A stretch of 37,099 nucleotides of DNA from Rhodospirillaceae bacterium (GTDB lineage: Bacteria > Pseudomonadota > Alphaproteobacteria > UBA828): the NCBI GenBank assembly GCA_028819955.1, contig JAPPKP010000023.1:1-37099 (forward strand). Reading direction: 5' to 3'. Positions 9,788 to 22,452 of the stretch are shown here, piece by piece (positions within the stretch are counted from its first letter, which is position 1; each line of letters begins with the position of its first letter). A program made the translations under genes and the position numbers. The notes under the pieces are model-generated. The model searched no databases, was not told the DNA's origin, and worked only from the letters and a program-made list of their open reading frames with translations.

Positions 9788-11086
9788 TCAATCCTCCCGG
9801 ATCAACCGTTGCGTCTTGCCGCCGGTGCGCGGCAGCGAGCCGGGCGGTAGCAGGGACACGCTGGCCGAGGCGCGCAGCGTCGCCTTGATCGCCTCTTCGA
9901 CGCGCACGGCAAGGGCGCCCGAATCCTCGACGCCTTCCGCCATCTCGGCCTCCACCGGCAGCCGGTCGTAGGGCCCGCTCCCCTTGAGCCGGATTCGGAA
10001 CTCGCCTGAGAGCGCGTCGAAGCCGCCGATCGTGCCGCCAACGGCGGTGGGGAAGATGTTGACGCCGCGCACCACCACCATGTCGTCGCTGCGGCCGAGA
10101 ACGCGGAAGCGGGTCGCCTCGCGTCCGCAGGTGCAAGGACCCGTGCCCGTGATGACGATCACGTCGTTGGTGCGGAAGCGCACCAGCGGCTGCGCCTCGC
10201 GCTTGAGGTGGGTCAGCACCAGCTCGCCGCTCGCACCCTCCCGCCACGGCAGCGGCTGGCGGCTCTCCGGCTCGATCAGCTCCGGATACAGCACGTCCTC
10301 GCCCAGGAAGTGAAGGTCGTTGTTGGCCCAGCACTGGCTCGCGAAATTGCTGAACACGTCGGAGACGCCGTAGTTGGCGTTGCGTGCGGTAAAGCCCCAG
10401 GCGTTTTCCAGGCGTTCGCGGAAGCTCGGATTGTCCAGCCCCGCCTCACCGCCGAAGAGACCCAATCTCAGCCCCAGGTCGCGCGGCGCGAGGCCGGAGA
10501 AGTGCTCCGCGATCGTCCGCTCCAGCGCGGCCGGGTAGGAGGGCGTGCAGTGGATCACACTGACCTTGAGGTCGAGGATCGTTCGCACCAGGAGCTGGCT
10601 GTCCCCCGCGCCGAAGGGGATCACGGTTGCACCTGCGGCTTCGAGGGAGAGGTGGTCGCTCACGCCGCCCATCCACATCCGGTAGTTGAGGCAGTGCACG
10701 GTGAGCGTGCCCGTGGTCAGTCCTGCGGCCTGGAAGCAGCGCGCGCCGACCTCGGCGGTCTGCGCCGCGTCGGCCTGGGTCTGGGCGATGTTCATGGCCT
10801 GGCCCGTGGTGCCGGAGGTGCGATGCAGGCGGATCACGAACTCACGCACCGCCGCGAGATAATCGCCGAAGGGCGGATGCGCTGCCTGGGACTCGCGCAG
10901 CATCCCCTTGTCGCAGAGGGGCAGCGCCGGCAGGTCCTCCAACCGCTCCGGCACTGAGCGGCCGGCCCACAGCCGGGCGAAGAAGGGCGATTGCGAGATT
11001 ACGTAGGCTCGCTGGGCACGCCAACGCTCTTGCCGCAGGGTCGCAATGTCCTCCGGCGGCCCAAGCGCCTCGCTCACGGGGCTCAT
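9788..11086 (-). CDS. PaaK-like acyl/aryl-CoA ligase (adenylate-forming)
   Basis: This is a 432-residue member of the phenylacetate-CoA ligase group of ANL enzymes, which activate a carboxylate with ATP and load it on CoA. The phosphate-binding loop is HRTSGTTGQ (about 88-96). Further markers are GLFGGEAG, NYGVSDVF, LTHLKREAQPLVRFRTND, the Cys-containing CTCGR, and RSDDMVVVRGVNIFPTAV. The substrate cannot be read from sequence; phenylacetate itself is not supported because no paa genes are near. It lies 42 bp after gltB on the same strand and 2 bp before the enoyl-CoA hydratase. A role in aromatic or branched acid breakdown is inference. Confidence 0.88.
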   Translation of the reverse strand: MSPVSEALGPPEDIATLRQERWRAQRAYVISQSPFFARLWAGRSVPERLEDLPALPLCDKGMLRESQAAHPPFGDYLAAVREFVIRLHRTSGTTGQAMNIAQTQADAAQTAEVGARCFQAAGLTTGTLTVHCLNYRMWMGGVSDHLSLEAAGATVIPFGAGDSQLLVRTILDLKVSVIHCTPSYPAALERTIAEHFSGLAPRDLGLRLGLFGGEAGLDNPSFRERLENAWGFTARNANYGVSDVFSNFASQCWANNDLHFLGEDVLYPELIEPESRQPLPWREGASGELVLTHLKREAQPLVRFRTNDVIVITGTGPCTCGREATRFRVLGRSDDMVVVRGVNIFPTAVGGTIGGFDALSGEFRIRLKGSGPYDRLPVEAEMAEGVEDSGALAVRVEEAIKATLRASASVSLLPPGSLPRTGGKTQRLIRED

Positions 11087-11128
11087 GGGTTGCGCGCCTG
11101 CGCGCCTTCGGCCCGGCTCCGGACCGGC

Positions 11129-15639
<4,511 letters not shown>

Positions 15640-15643
<4 letters not shown>

Positions 15644-17088
15644 GCGGCTGCCTCCCTCACGTCGTCGCGCTCGTCCGCGTTCGCCTGGATATAGCGGTGG
15701 ATGGAGCGCGCGGCGTCGCGCCCGTCCTTGATCGCCCAGACCACGAGGGAAGCGCCGCGCACGATGTCGCCGATGGCGAAGACGCCGTCGAGGCTCGTCA
15801 TCATCGTGCTCCAGTCGATCAGCAGCGTGCCCCAGCGCGTCGTCTTGAGGGCAGGCTCGCCGAACAGCGCGGGCAAATCCTCGGGATCGAAGCCGAGCGC
15901 CTTGATCAGCAGGTCGGCGTCGATGGAATAGCTCGAGCCCGGGATCGCCTGTGGTGTCTGTCGCCCGCTGGCGTCGGCGACGCCGAGGTGAATGCGCACC
16001 GCGCGCACGCCCTCCACCGTCGTATCGCCGAGCACGGCCTCGGGCGCGGACAGCCAGACGAACTCGACGCCCTCCTCTTCCGCGTGCGTGACCTCCTGCA
16101 TCGACCCCGGCATATTCGCGCGGTTGCGCCGGTAGAGGCAGCGTACCGAGCGCGCCCCCTGGCGCACGGCGGTGCGGACACAGTCCATCGCCGTATCGCC
16201 GCCGCCCACGACCACCACGTTCTTGCCGCCGGCGTTGAGGGTACCATCGTCGAAGGCCGGCACCGAGTCGCCCAACCCCTTGCGGTTGCTAGCGGTAAGG
16301 TAGTCCATCGCCTGGAAGATGTTGTCGAGGCCGATTCCCGGTAGTGACACGTCGCGCGCCTTGTAAGCGCCGGTGGCGATCACCAGCGCGTCGTGCCGTG
16401 CGCGGAGCTCGTCCAGCGAAATGTCACGCCCGACTTCGACATTGAGGTGCATGTGCACGCCGCCTTCGATGAGAAGGTCGGCGCGGCGCTGGACGATGGA
16501 CTTCTCCAGTTTGAAGTTCGGAATCCCATAGATCAGCAGGCCGCCCACCCGGTCGTAGCGGTCGTAGATGTGGGCCTGATAGCCCATGCGTCGCACTTCC
16601 TCGGCGACGGTCATCCCGCCAGGACCGGCGCCGACGATCCCCACCGATTGCGGGCGCTCAACCCTGGGTCGCGGCGGCTTGACCCAGCCGTTGCGGAAGG
16701 CGGTGTCGGTGATGTGGCGCTCCACGGCGCCGATGGTGACCGACTCGAAGCCCTTTTCGATCACACAGTTGCCTTCGCAGAGGCGATCCTGCGGGCAAAT
16801 GCGGCCGCAAATCTCGGGCATGTTGTTGGTGGCGGAGGAAATCTCGTAGGCCTCTTCCAGCCTTCCTTCCGCCGTCAGCATCAGCCAATCGGGGATGTTG
16901 TTGGAGACAGGGCAGTGAATCTGACAAAAAGGGACCCCGCACTGGGAGCAGCGCGCCGCCTGGTCGGAGGCGGACTCCGGGCGGAAGTCGTCGTACACCT
17001 CCCCCCAGTCGCGGCGGCGGAGAGCCGGCGCCCGCTTGTCCGGGTGCTTCTGCTCGAGCGTGACGAACTTGAGCATGTCTGCGCCCAC
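15640..17088 (-). CDS. gltD: Glutamate synthase (NADPH) small subunit
   Basis: GltD takes electrons from NADPH through FAD and Fe-S clusters and passes them to GltB. The N-terminal Fe-S region has Cys motifs (CSQCGVPFCQIHCP and CGRICPQDRLCEGNC). A FAD Rossmann motif GIVGAGPGGM and an NADPH motif VVGGGDTAMDC follow, and the C-terminus contains GVFAIGDIVRGASLVVWAI. I chose GTG 17088 because AGGGAG lies 7 bases upstream of it; the ATG four codons later (17076, MLKFVTLE) is the alternative. The product is 482 residues, normal for the family. It is the first gene of the minus-strand transcript gltD-gltB-ligase-hydratase. Confidence 0.96.
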
Positions 17089-17157
17089 GCACTTTCTCCC
17101 TGGCGTCTGAGCGTGGCGGTCGCGGTCGGCGCTCTTCTCGCGCCCTTCCTTTCTCAC

Positions 17158-17187
17158 ATTATAGCGGCATGCGGGGGTGAGCGCCAA
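17158..17187 (-). promoter_or_regulatory. Promoter of gltDB
   Basis: Read on the minus strand, TTGGCG (17187-17182) is followed after 18 bp by a perfect TATAAT (17163-17158). Transcription would start near 17151, leaving a leader of about 60 bases with AGGGAG before the GTG start of gltD. This is the best sigma70-type match in the window. The divergent gap 17089-17401 also carries a TATAAG (17350-17355) on the plus strand ahead of uppP, without a good -35. Confidence 0.6.
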
Positions 17188-17401
17188 GCAATTCGGCGCA
17201 TTTGAGGCAGTAATACTGTCTAAAAGCCGCTGCAGGCGATCCATCGGATTTCACGGGGGGCGGTCCGACCAAAGCTTCCGCCTATTTTGGGACCGAAACG
17301 CGACGATATGTCGCGAGCTGCTCGTCGTGCCTGATCGGGCCAGCGATGGTATAAGCGCGCCGCCGCCCCGAGTCGGTCGACACTGAGGCAGCAGCACGGC
17401 C

Positions 17402-18211
17402 GTGCCGTTCCTTCAAATCGTCGTTCTCACGATCATTCAGGGCATCACCGAGTTTCTGCCGGTGAGCTCGTCCGGGCACCTGGTGTTGGTGCCATTCGTC
17501 ACCGCATGGCAGGACCAGGGGCTGGTCATGGACGTGGCGGTCCATGTCGGCACGCTGGCGGCGGCCCTGATCTATTTCTGGCGCGATCTCGGGCAAGTCA
17601 TCCTCGGCTGGATCGGCGGGAACTGGCGGCGGCGGGACCGCCGACTCGGCCGGGCGCTCGGCTTCTACGTGGTGGCCTCGGCGATCCCGGTCATCCTCGC
17701 GGGCGGCGCGATCTACGTGCTCGGGTACGAGATGCTCCGGAATCCGGAGGTCGTCGCCTGGGCCACCATCGGCTTCGGCATCCTGCTCTTCGGTGCCGAT
17801 CGAGTCGGGATCACCGTCCGACGGGTCGAGCACATGTCGCTCGGCCACGCGCTCTACATCGGGCTCGCGCAAGTCCTCGCCCTGATTCCGGGCGCGAGCC
17901 GCTCCGGAGTCACCATGACGGCGGCCCGCTGGCTCGGCTACGAGCGGCCGGAGGCGGCGCGCTTTGCCATGCTCATGTCGATCCCGGTGATCGCGGCGAG
18001 CGGCGCGGTCGCCGGATTCGAGGTCTGGCGACAGGGCGATCCGATCGTCTACACCAGCGCGGCGCTCGCCGCGGCGCTCTCCTTCGGCGTGGCGATCCTG
18101 GCGATCGCGCTGCTGCTCGCCCTGCTGCGGCGCGTGAGCTTCACACCGTTCGTGATCTACCGCCTGCTCCTGGGCGGGGCGATTCTGGTCTGGCTCTATT
18201 ACTACTCGTGA
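17402..18211 (+). CDS. uppP: Undecaprenyl-diphosphatase
   Basis: UppP (BacA) is a polytopic inner-membrane enzyme that removes a phosphate from undecaprenyl diphosphate, recycling the lipid carrier of cell-wall synthesis. The 269-residue protein carries both family signatures: QGITEFLPVSSSGHL (13-27, with Glu17 and His26) and GASRSGVTMTAARWLGYERPEAARF (from about 162; Arg of SRSG). About eight hydrophobic segments are visible. The GTG start at 17402 gives MPFLQIVVL, the normal beginning. It is divergent from gltD and convergent with the NDUFA9-family gene. Confidence 0.96.
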   Translation: MPFLQIVVLTIIQGITEFLPVSSSGHLVLVPFVTAWQDQGLVMDVAVHVGTLAAALIYFWRDLGQVILGWIGGNWRRRDRRLGRALGFYVVASAIPVILAGGAIYVLGYEMLRNPEVVAWATIGFGILLFGADRVGITVRRVEHMSLGHALYIGLAQVLALIPGASRSGVTMTAARWLGYERPEAARFAMLMSIPVIAASGAVAGFEVWRQGDPIVYTSAALAAALSFGVAILAIALLLALLRRVSFTPFVIYRLLLGGAILVWLYYYS

Positions 18212-18225
18212 CGCGCCGGCGCGTC
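18210..18225. terminator. 16-bp perfect palindrome between convergent genes
   Basis: GACGCGCCGGCGCGTC is a perfect palindrome overlapping the uppP stop and lying 35 bp or less from the end of the convergent NDUFA9-family gene. A stem of up to 6-7 pairs could form in RNA of either strand, suggesting a bidirectional terminator. No T-run follows. Confidence 0.35.
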
Positions 18226-18246
18226 GGGCTGGCGGGGAGTGGAGGC

Positions 18247-19248
18247 TCAGGTCCCGCCCACTGGTGCCGATTCGGTGTTGCCGCGGCGGTAATCGCGCAG
18301 ATAGGTCGGCAAAATGAGCTCGGCCGCCGTCGCCTCGACGCCGAGATCGGCAAGCGCCAGCGCGTCGGGTGCCACGACGTTGTCGATCCTGAGCAGCTTG
18401 ACCTGATCCGGCGTCAGCGGCGGGACCGGCGCAAACTGCAGAAGCGTCGCCATCACCCCCGCAGCGAAGAAGGGCACCGGCGCGAACAGCGCCTTGCGGC
18501 CGGTCTCTTGCGCGACCAACGCCATCAGCTCGGCGTAGCTGTAGATCGAAGGCCCGCCAAGCTCGAAAGTCTTGCCCTGCGCTGCGTCGTCGCCCAGCAC
18601 CCGCTGGGTGGCCTCGGCGATATCGCCGACGAAGACCGGCTGGAACCGCGTGGTGCCCGCCTCGAACTCCGGCGTGAGGAACAGCCCGTCGAGCTTCATC
18701 TTCGGCAGCCCGTCGAAGAACAGCGGCAGGACCGGGACCAGACGCACCATGGACGCGAAGCGGTTGAAGAAGTCGTCCTCCGGCCCGAACACGAGGCTCG
18801 GTCTGAAGACGGTGGCCTTGGGGAACGCCTGCCTGACCGCCGCCTCTCCGGCGGCCTTGGACTGCGCGTATTCCGAAGGCGAAGCAGCATCGGCGCCGAT
18901 CGCCGAGACATGAAGCAGATGCGCGGCGCCAGCTTCCGCCGCGGCCCGCGCGATGCGGTCGGCCGATGCCACATGGACCGCGTAGAAGTTCTGCCGGCCA
19001 CGCTCGTAGAGGATGCCGGTCAGATTGATAACGGCGTCTGCGCCAGCGACCGCGCGTCGGACCGACTCCTCGTTCCGCACGTTCGCCTGGACCGGCACGA
19101 TCTGGCCGACATCGCCGCAGGGGCGCAGGAAGCCGGCGAGCTCCGGCCGCCGTGTCGCGACGCGGATGCCGTAGCCCTCCTGCGCGAGCCGCTGGACGAT
19201 GTGGCGCCCCAGAAACCCGGTTCCGCCGAAGATCGTGACGATTCGCAT
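18247..19248 (-). CDS. NAD(P)-binding protein of the complex I NDUFA9 family
   Basis: This is a 333-residue atypical short-chain dehydrogenase. It has the nucleotide-binding GGTGFLG (8-14), the NLTG and SAIGAD segments, and a degenerate catalytic area around YAQSKAAGE (Tyr and Lys in the YxxxK spacing are present). The block FRPSLVFGPEDDFFNRF is characteristic of the NDUFA9 group. In mitochondria and many alphaproteobacteria members are accessory to respiratory complex I, binding NADPH without known catalysis. No nuo genes are near, so the link to complex I is by family only. ATG 19248 gives the usual MRIVTIFGGTG start. It is divergent from nrnC. Confidence 0.88.
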   Translation of the reverse strand: MRIVTIFGGTGFLGRHIVQRLAQEGYGIRVATRRPELAGFLRPCGDVGQIVPVQANVRNEESVRRAVAGADAVINLTGILYERGRQNFYAVHVASADRIARAAAEAGAAHLLHVSAIGADAASPSEYAQSKAAGEAAVRQAFPKATVFRPSLVFGPEDDFFNRFASMVRLVPVLPLFFDGLPKMKLDGLFLTPEFEAGTTRFQPVFVGDIAEATQRVLGDDAAQGKTFELGGPSIYSYAELMALVAQETGRKALFAPVPFFAAGVMATLLQFAPVPPLTPDQVKLLRIDNVVAPDALALADLGVEATAAELILPTYLRDYRRGNTESAPVGGT

Positions 19249-19375
19249 GACGGCTCCGTTCGCCCGTCGCGGCCAGTGAAGATCTCCGTCTATCTAGGAC
19301 AACTCGCGGTGATCGGCCAGATAAATCCACGCCGTCACGGCGGTTGCTTGGGTAGGCGGCCTGCGGGCCATCGCG

Positions 19376-19404
19376 TTGACATCGCCCGCACTGCGGACTA
19401 GGCA
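19376..19404 (+). promoter_or_regulatory. Candidate nrnC promoter close to the start codon
   Basis: A consensus TTGACA (19376-19381) is followed after 17 bp by TAGGCA (19399-19404), a weak -10. The start codon is at 19412, so transcription would begin within a few bases of the ATG and the mRNA could be leaderless. No Shine-Dalgarno is visible before the ATG, which agrees with this. Confidence 0.35.
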
Positions 19405-19411
19405 GCACGCC

Positions 19412-20029
19412 ATGGCGCAGCACCTCCATCGCGGCGACCTGCCGCCGGGGCTCACCTTCGGCGATTCGGTCGCGATCGACACCGAGACGATGGGCCTCAA
19501 CCCGCATCGGGACCGGCTCTGCCTGGTGCAGCTCTCCCGTGGCGACGGCGATTGCCACCTGGTCCAGTTCCCGCCGGGCGAGCCCGTGGACGCGCCCCAT
19601 CTGGCGGCGCTGCTGGCCGACGAGGCGGTGCTGAAGATCTTCCACTTCGCCCGCTTCGACATTGCCGTGCTGGCCCACGCGCTCGGGGTCAACTGCGCGC
19701 CGGTCTATTGCACGAAGATCGCCTCGCGCCTCTCGCGCACCTTCACCGACCGCCACGGCCTCAAGGACCTCTGCCGCGACCTGCTCGGCGTCGAGATATC
19801 CAAGCAGCAGCAATCCTCGGACTGGGGCGCGGACCGGCTCTCCTCCAGCCAGCTCGACTACGCGGCGAACGACGTTCTCCACCTGCATCCGCTCAAGGAG
19901 AAGCTGGACGAGATGCTTGCGCGCGAAGGGCGCTCCGAGCTCGCCGAGGCCTGCTTCGCCTTCCTGCCCTACCGCGCCCGGCTCGATCTCGAGGGCTGGC
20001 CCGAGGTGGACATCTTCGCCCACGACTAG
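19412..20029 (+). CDS. nrnC: NrnC-type DEDDy 3'-5' exonuclease (nanoRNase)
   Basis: This 205-residue protein is an RNase D-fold exonuclease without the HRDC domains of true RNase D, which is the size and plan of NrnC. Members degrade very short oligonucleotides, including dinucleotides and pGpG, and stand in for Orn in alphaproteobacteria. The full catalytic set is visible: Asp23 and Glu25 (AIDTET), Asp83 (HFARFDIAVL), Tyr150 and Asp154 (QLDYAANDVL). ATG 19412 was chosen over an upstream in-frame start because the product then begins MAQHLHRGDLP. It converges on purM across the repeat array. Confidence 0.92.
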   Translation: MAQHLHRGDLPPGLTFGDSVAIDTETMGLNPHRDRLCLVQLSRGDGDCHLVQFPPGEPVDAPHLAALLADEAVLKIFHFARFDIAVLAHALGVNCAPVYCTKIASRLSRTFTDRHGLKDLCRDLLGVEISKQQQSSDWGADRLSSSQLDYAANDVLHLHPLKEKLDEMLAREGRSELAEACFAFLPYRARLDLEGWPEVDIFAHD

Positions 20030-20100
20030 CGCGAGTCCGTCGTTGGCGACCTCGCGACAGCCCGCGACCGCGGCCCGCTGGGATCAACCGCGACTTCTTG

Positions 20101-20260
20101 CCGGGATCCGCTGGGATGAAGTGGGATTCATCGGGATTCGCCGGGATTAAGTGGGATTCACCGGGATTCGCCGGGATGAAGTGGGATTCATCGGGATTCG
20201 CCGGGATGAAGTGGGATTCACCGGGATGAAGTGGGATTCGCCGGGACTTGCCGGGATCGA
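20101..20260. repeat. Array of sixteen 10-bp GGGAT units
   Basis: From 20101 to 20260 the sequence divides without any indel into sixteen 10-bp units, each with GGGA at unit positions 3-6 and 15 of 16 with GGGAT. Three unit types alternate: GTGGGATTCA, (T/C)CGGGATTCG and CCGGGATGAA. They form a 30-bp higher-order repeat, about three full copies in the middle, with more diverged units at the ends. A lone related unit, CTGGGATCAA, lies at 20078-20087, and the palindrome CGGGATATCCCG (20271-20282) closes the array. The array sits between the convergent nrnC and purM. Open frames cross it on both strands but look like products of the repeat itself. Confidence 0.9.
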
Positions 20261-20285
20261 TTGGCGCGAACGGGATATCCCGCAC

Positions 20286-20314
20286 GGAACGGGCCCTGCA
20301 GGTTCAGCCGTTCC
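20286..20314. terminator. Hairpin beyond the repeat array
   Basis: GGAACGG (20286-20292) pairs with CCGTTCC (20308-20314) around a 15-base loop that itself contains CCTGCAGG. It lies between the stops of nrnC and purM and could end transcription from either side. The remaining sequence 20315-20398 shows nothing else. Confidence 0.35.
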
Positions 20315-20398
20315 GCCCGTCGTGGCCGATCGCTCACGCACTGCATGGGCCAACAGTGGCACAGGCGGCACCCGCCGTGCACCGCACCATGATCCGGG

Positions 20399-21517
20399 CT
20401 ACGGCGCGGCGCCCTCGCTTGCGAAGCCCTGGCCGGCGCGGCCGACCAGCCCCGCCTGCTCGATCCAGACGCGCTCTTCTGCGTCCTCCACCACCCGCCC
20501 GATGCGCTGGCACGCCTTGCCGTCACCGCCGAGGATTTCGATGGCGCGGGTCTCGTGCTCCGGCGGCACGATGGCGCAGAAGCCGATGCCCATGTTGAAG
20601 ACCCGGTACATCTCGGCGTCCTCGATCCCGCCCAGCCGCTGCAGCACGCCGAAGACCGGCGGCGGCGCGGGCAGCGCGTCGAGCCGCATGCCGACCCGCG
20701 CCTCGATGCGGGTCAGGTTGAGGAAGCCGTCACCGGTGATGTGGCAGAGCGCGTTCACCGGCACCGCGCTCGCCAGCAGGTCCAGCGCCTCGCGGACATA
20801 GATGTGGGTGGGGCGGAGCAGCGCCTCCCCCACGGTCTCGCCGAGGCCTTTAACGCGGTCCTCCACGGCAAGGCCCGCGCGCTCGAAGAGGACCCGCCGG
20901 GCCAGCGTCAGCCCGTTGCTGTGGATGCCGCTGCTGGCGATGCCGAGGATGCTGTCCCCCGGCTGCACCGCGGCGCCGACATTGACCGCGTCGAGCGCGA
21001 CCCGGCCCACGGCCGTCGCCGCCAGATCGAACCCCACGCCAGGCACCGCGCCCTTGATCACGTCGCGCATCGCGGCGATCTCGCCGCCCGCGATGGAGAC
21101 GCCCGCGCGCCGGGCACCCTCGGCGAGGCCCGCGCCAAGGGCCTCCAGCATCGCGGGCTCGGCGCGCTCGACGGCGATGTAATCGACCAGGGTGATCGGC
21201 TGCGCCCCGACGCACACGAGGTCGTTGACATTCATCGCCACGCAGTCGATGCCGACGGTGTCGTAGCGGCCCATCATCTGCGCGATCAGGGCCTTGGTGC
21301 CAATGCCGTCGGTGCAGACCGCGACGCCCATGCCACCGAAATCCAGCACGCTCGCGAAATAGCCGAGCCCGACCTTGATCGCGCCGGGGCCGCTGTCGCC
21401 GGCCGGCCAGGTGCCGCGCACGTGCCGCACGAGCCCGGCGAGTCCGGCCTCGACCGCATCGGCATCGACGCCGGCGTTGCTGTAGTCCGTCGCTGGGCGT
21501 TCCGGCGGCGACGCCAT
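20399..21517 (-). CDS. purM: Phosphoribosylformylglycinamidine cyclo-ligase, divergent type
   Basis: PurM closes the imidazole ring in purine synthesis, turning FGAM and ATP into aminoimidazole ribotide. The 372-residue product has the AIR-synthase plan: YSNAGVDADA near the start, CTDGIGTKALIA, the GIDCVAMNVNDLVCVGAQP block, SSGIHSNGLTLARRVL and HITGDGFLNL. It differs from the usual proteobacterial type: GGEIAAMRDVI replaces the GGETAEMPG motif, and SSGIHSNG replaces SSGPHSNG. This is more like archaeal or deep-branching bacterial PurM as I recall them. ATG 21517 is preceded by GGAGGAG. purN, the usual neighbour, is absent. It may be a transferred or second purM. Confidence 0.88.
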   Translation of the reverse strand: MASPPERPATDYSNAGVDADAVEAGLAGLVRHVRGTWPAGDSGPGAIKVGLGYFASVLDFGGMGVAVCTDGIGTKALIAQMMGRYDTVGIDCVAMNVNDLVCVGAQPITLVDYIAVERAEPAMLEALGAGLAEGARRAGVSIAGGEIAAMRDVIKGAVPGVGFDLAATAVGRVALDAVNVGAAVQPGDSILGIASSGIHSNGLTLARRVLFERAGLAVEDRVKGLGETVGEALLRPTHIYVREALDLLASAVPVNALCHITGDGFLNLTRIEARVGMRLDALPAPPPVFGVLQRLGGIEDAEMYRVFNMGIGFCAIVPPEHETRAIEILGGDGKACQRIGRVVEDAEERVWIEQAGLVGRAGQGFASEGAAP

Positions 21518-21684
21518 GCCTGTTCTTCTCCTCCATCCGCCCGCAGGCGGGCGGGAGACTCGCTTATCGGCCCACGGTCGGCAAGCGCCCGCCGGCTTTC
21601 GATTGCTCGGGCCGCTCGCTATCATCGCCGCCCAGTCACGGCCGGGCGCCGGCCCGCCGGCACCATGCGACAGCGGGAGAAACC

Positions 21685-22170
21685 ATGAGCTCGAAGACCA
21701 CTGCAACCCCCGAGAACGCGCTCACCAAGGCGGAGATCGACGAGCGATTGGCGGCGTGCACGCTGGCGCGGCTCGCGAGCTATCGCGAGGATGGGATGAT
21801 CCATATCACGCCGATCTGGTTCGACTGGAACGGCGAGGTCTTCCGGCTCACCCTCGGCGCGGGCCGAATCCACCTCAAGAACCTCGGGCGCGACCCTCGA
21901 GTCTCGATCCTGATCGACCGCGACCCCCGCGTGGACGAAGGCGCACAAGGACTCGCAGCCGGCGCATGGGCGATCATGTGCCGGGGCAATGCCACGCTTT
22001 CCCAGGACGACGCGCTGATTCGCGAGGTCACCCACGCGGTCCTCGCAAAGGCGCTGGGCCCGGAGGATGCGGACAAGTATGCCGAGCCGGTGATGGCCGA
22101 AGGCCGCACCATCGTCACCATCACCCCGCAGGACTGGCTGACCTGGGACTACAACAAGGCCGACGACTAG
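21685..22170 (+). CDS. Pyridoxamine 5'-phosphate oxidase-fold flavin-binding protein
   Basis: This is a 161-residue split-barrel protein of the PPOX class. Residues about 20-75 carry the pattern ARLASYREDGMIHITPIWFDWNGE, then the small strand-rich core with NLGRDPRVSILID; later strands include AWAIMCRGNATLS. Relatives bind FMN, F420 or heme and reduce diverse substrates; the ligand cannot be decided here. ATG 21685 has GGGAGAAA just upstream. The gene is divergent from purM and is followed by a palindrome-rich gap before the antiporter operon. Confidence 0.8.
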   Translation: MSSKTTATPENALTKAEIDERLAACTLARLASYREDGMIHITPIWFDWNGEVFRLTLGAGRIHLKNLGRDPRVSILIDRDPRVDEGAQGLAAGAWAIMCRGNATLSQDDALIREVTHAVLAKALGPEDADKYAEPVMAEGRTIVTITPQDWLTWDYNKADD

Positions 22171-22205
22171 GGGCGAAAAGATTCGCGCGGCCCACCTCCC
22201 CCTGT

Positions 22206-22230
22206 CCCCCTCCCCCAAAGGCGGAGGGGG
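22206..22230. terminator. G/C-rich hairpin after the PPOX gene
   Basis: CCCCCTCC (22206-22213) pairs with GGAGGGGG (22223-22230) around a 9-base loop, 36 bp after the stop codon. No T-run follows. It is probably part of the same palindromic intergenic element as the hairpin at 22262-22290. Confidence 0.4.
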
Positions 22231-22261
22231 GACGTAGGCTGAGAGGGCGCGCTCCTTTTAT

Positions 22262-22290
22262 CCCTCTCCTCCCCGGCGGGGAGGAGAGGG
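22262..22290. repeat. Palindromic intergenic element with 13-bp perfect arms
   Basis: CCCTCTCCTCCCC (22262-22274) and GGGGAGGAGAGGG (22278-22290) form a perfect inverted repeat with a 3-base loop. CCGGGGTGAGGAGGGGG follows directly. The CTCTCC..GGAGAGGGCCGGGGTGAGG pattern resembles dispersed palindromic repeats found between genes in many GC-rich proteobacteria. Transcribed, it would form a very stable hairpin and may act as a terminator or mRNA 3' stabiliser for the PPOX gene. Confidence 0.75.
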
Positions 22291-22362
22291 CCGGGGTGAG
22301 GAGGGGGCTCAGCTCACAAAGGTTTAGCGACGGAGGCGACGGAACGACCTGCCCGGCAACAG

Positions 22363-22419
22363 GTGCGGCCGCACGTATCGGCCATTCCTGGTTGCGGGGC
22401 GCGGCACGAGGGGCATAAT
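22363..22419 (+). promoter_or_regulatory. Promoter region of the Mrp-like operon
   Basis: TTGCGG (22392-22397) and CATAAT (22414-22419, 5 of 6 to TATAAT) are 16 bp apart. Transcription would begin near 22426, about 27 bases before the GTG start of the first gene, with GAGGGA (22442-22447) as ribosome-binding site. A perfect 12-bp palindrome GTGCGGCCGCAC (22363-22374) lies 17 bp upstream of the -35 and could be a regulator site. Confidence 0.45.
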
Positions 22420-22452
22420 CCGGGCGCTCCCGGCTCCGCACGAGGGATTCGC

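Noticed and set aside
17282..20023. 913-codon open frame on the minus strand across uppP, the NDUFA9-family gene and nrnC
   Set aside because: It overlaps three recognised genes in other frames and has low-complexity Arg/Gly/Glu composition with no domain.
20101..20260. CRISPR array
   Set aside because: Units are contiguous 10-mers without unique spacers, and no cas genes are present.
19893..20285. Minus-strand coding region across the GGGAT array giving a periodic HFIPANP-type peptide
   Set aside because: The periodicity follows from the DNA repeat in every frame; the remainder is a shadow of nrnC and there is no ribosome-binding site.
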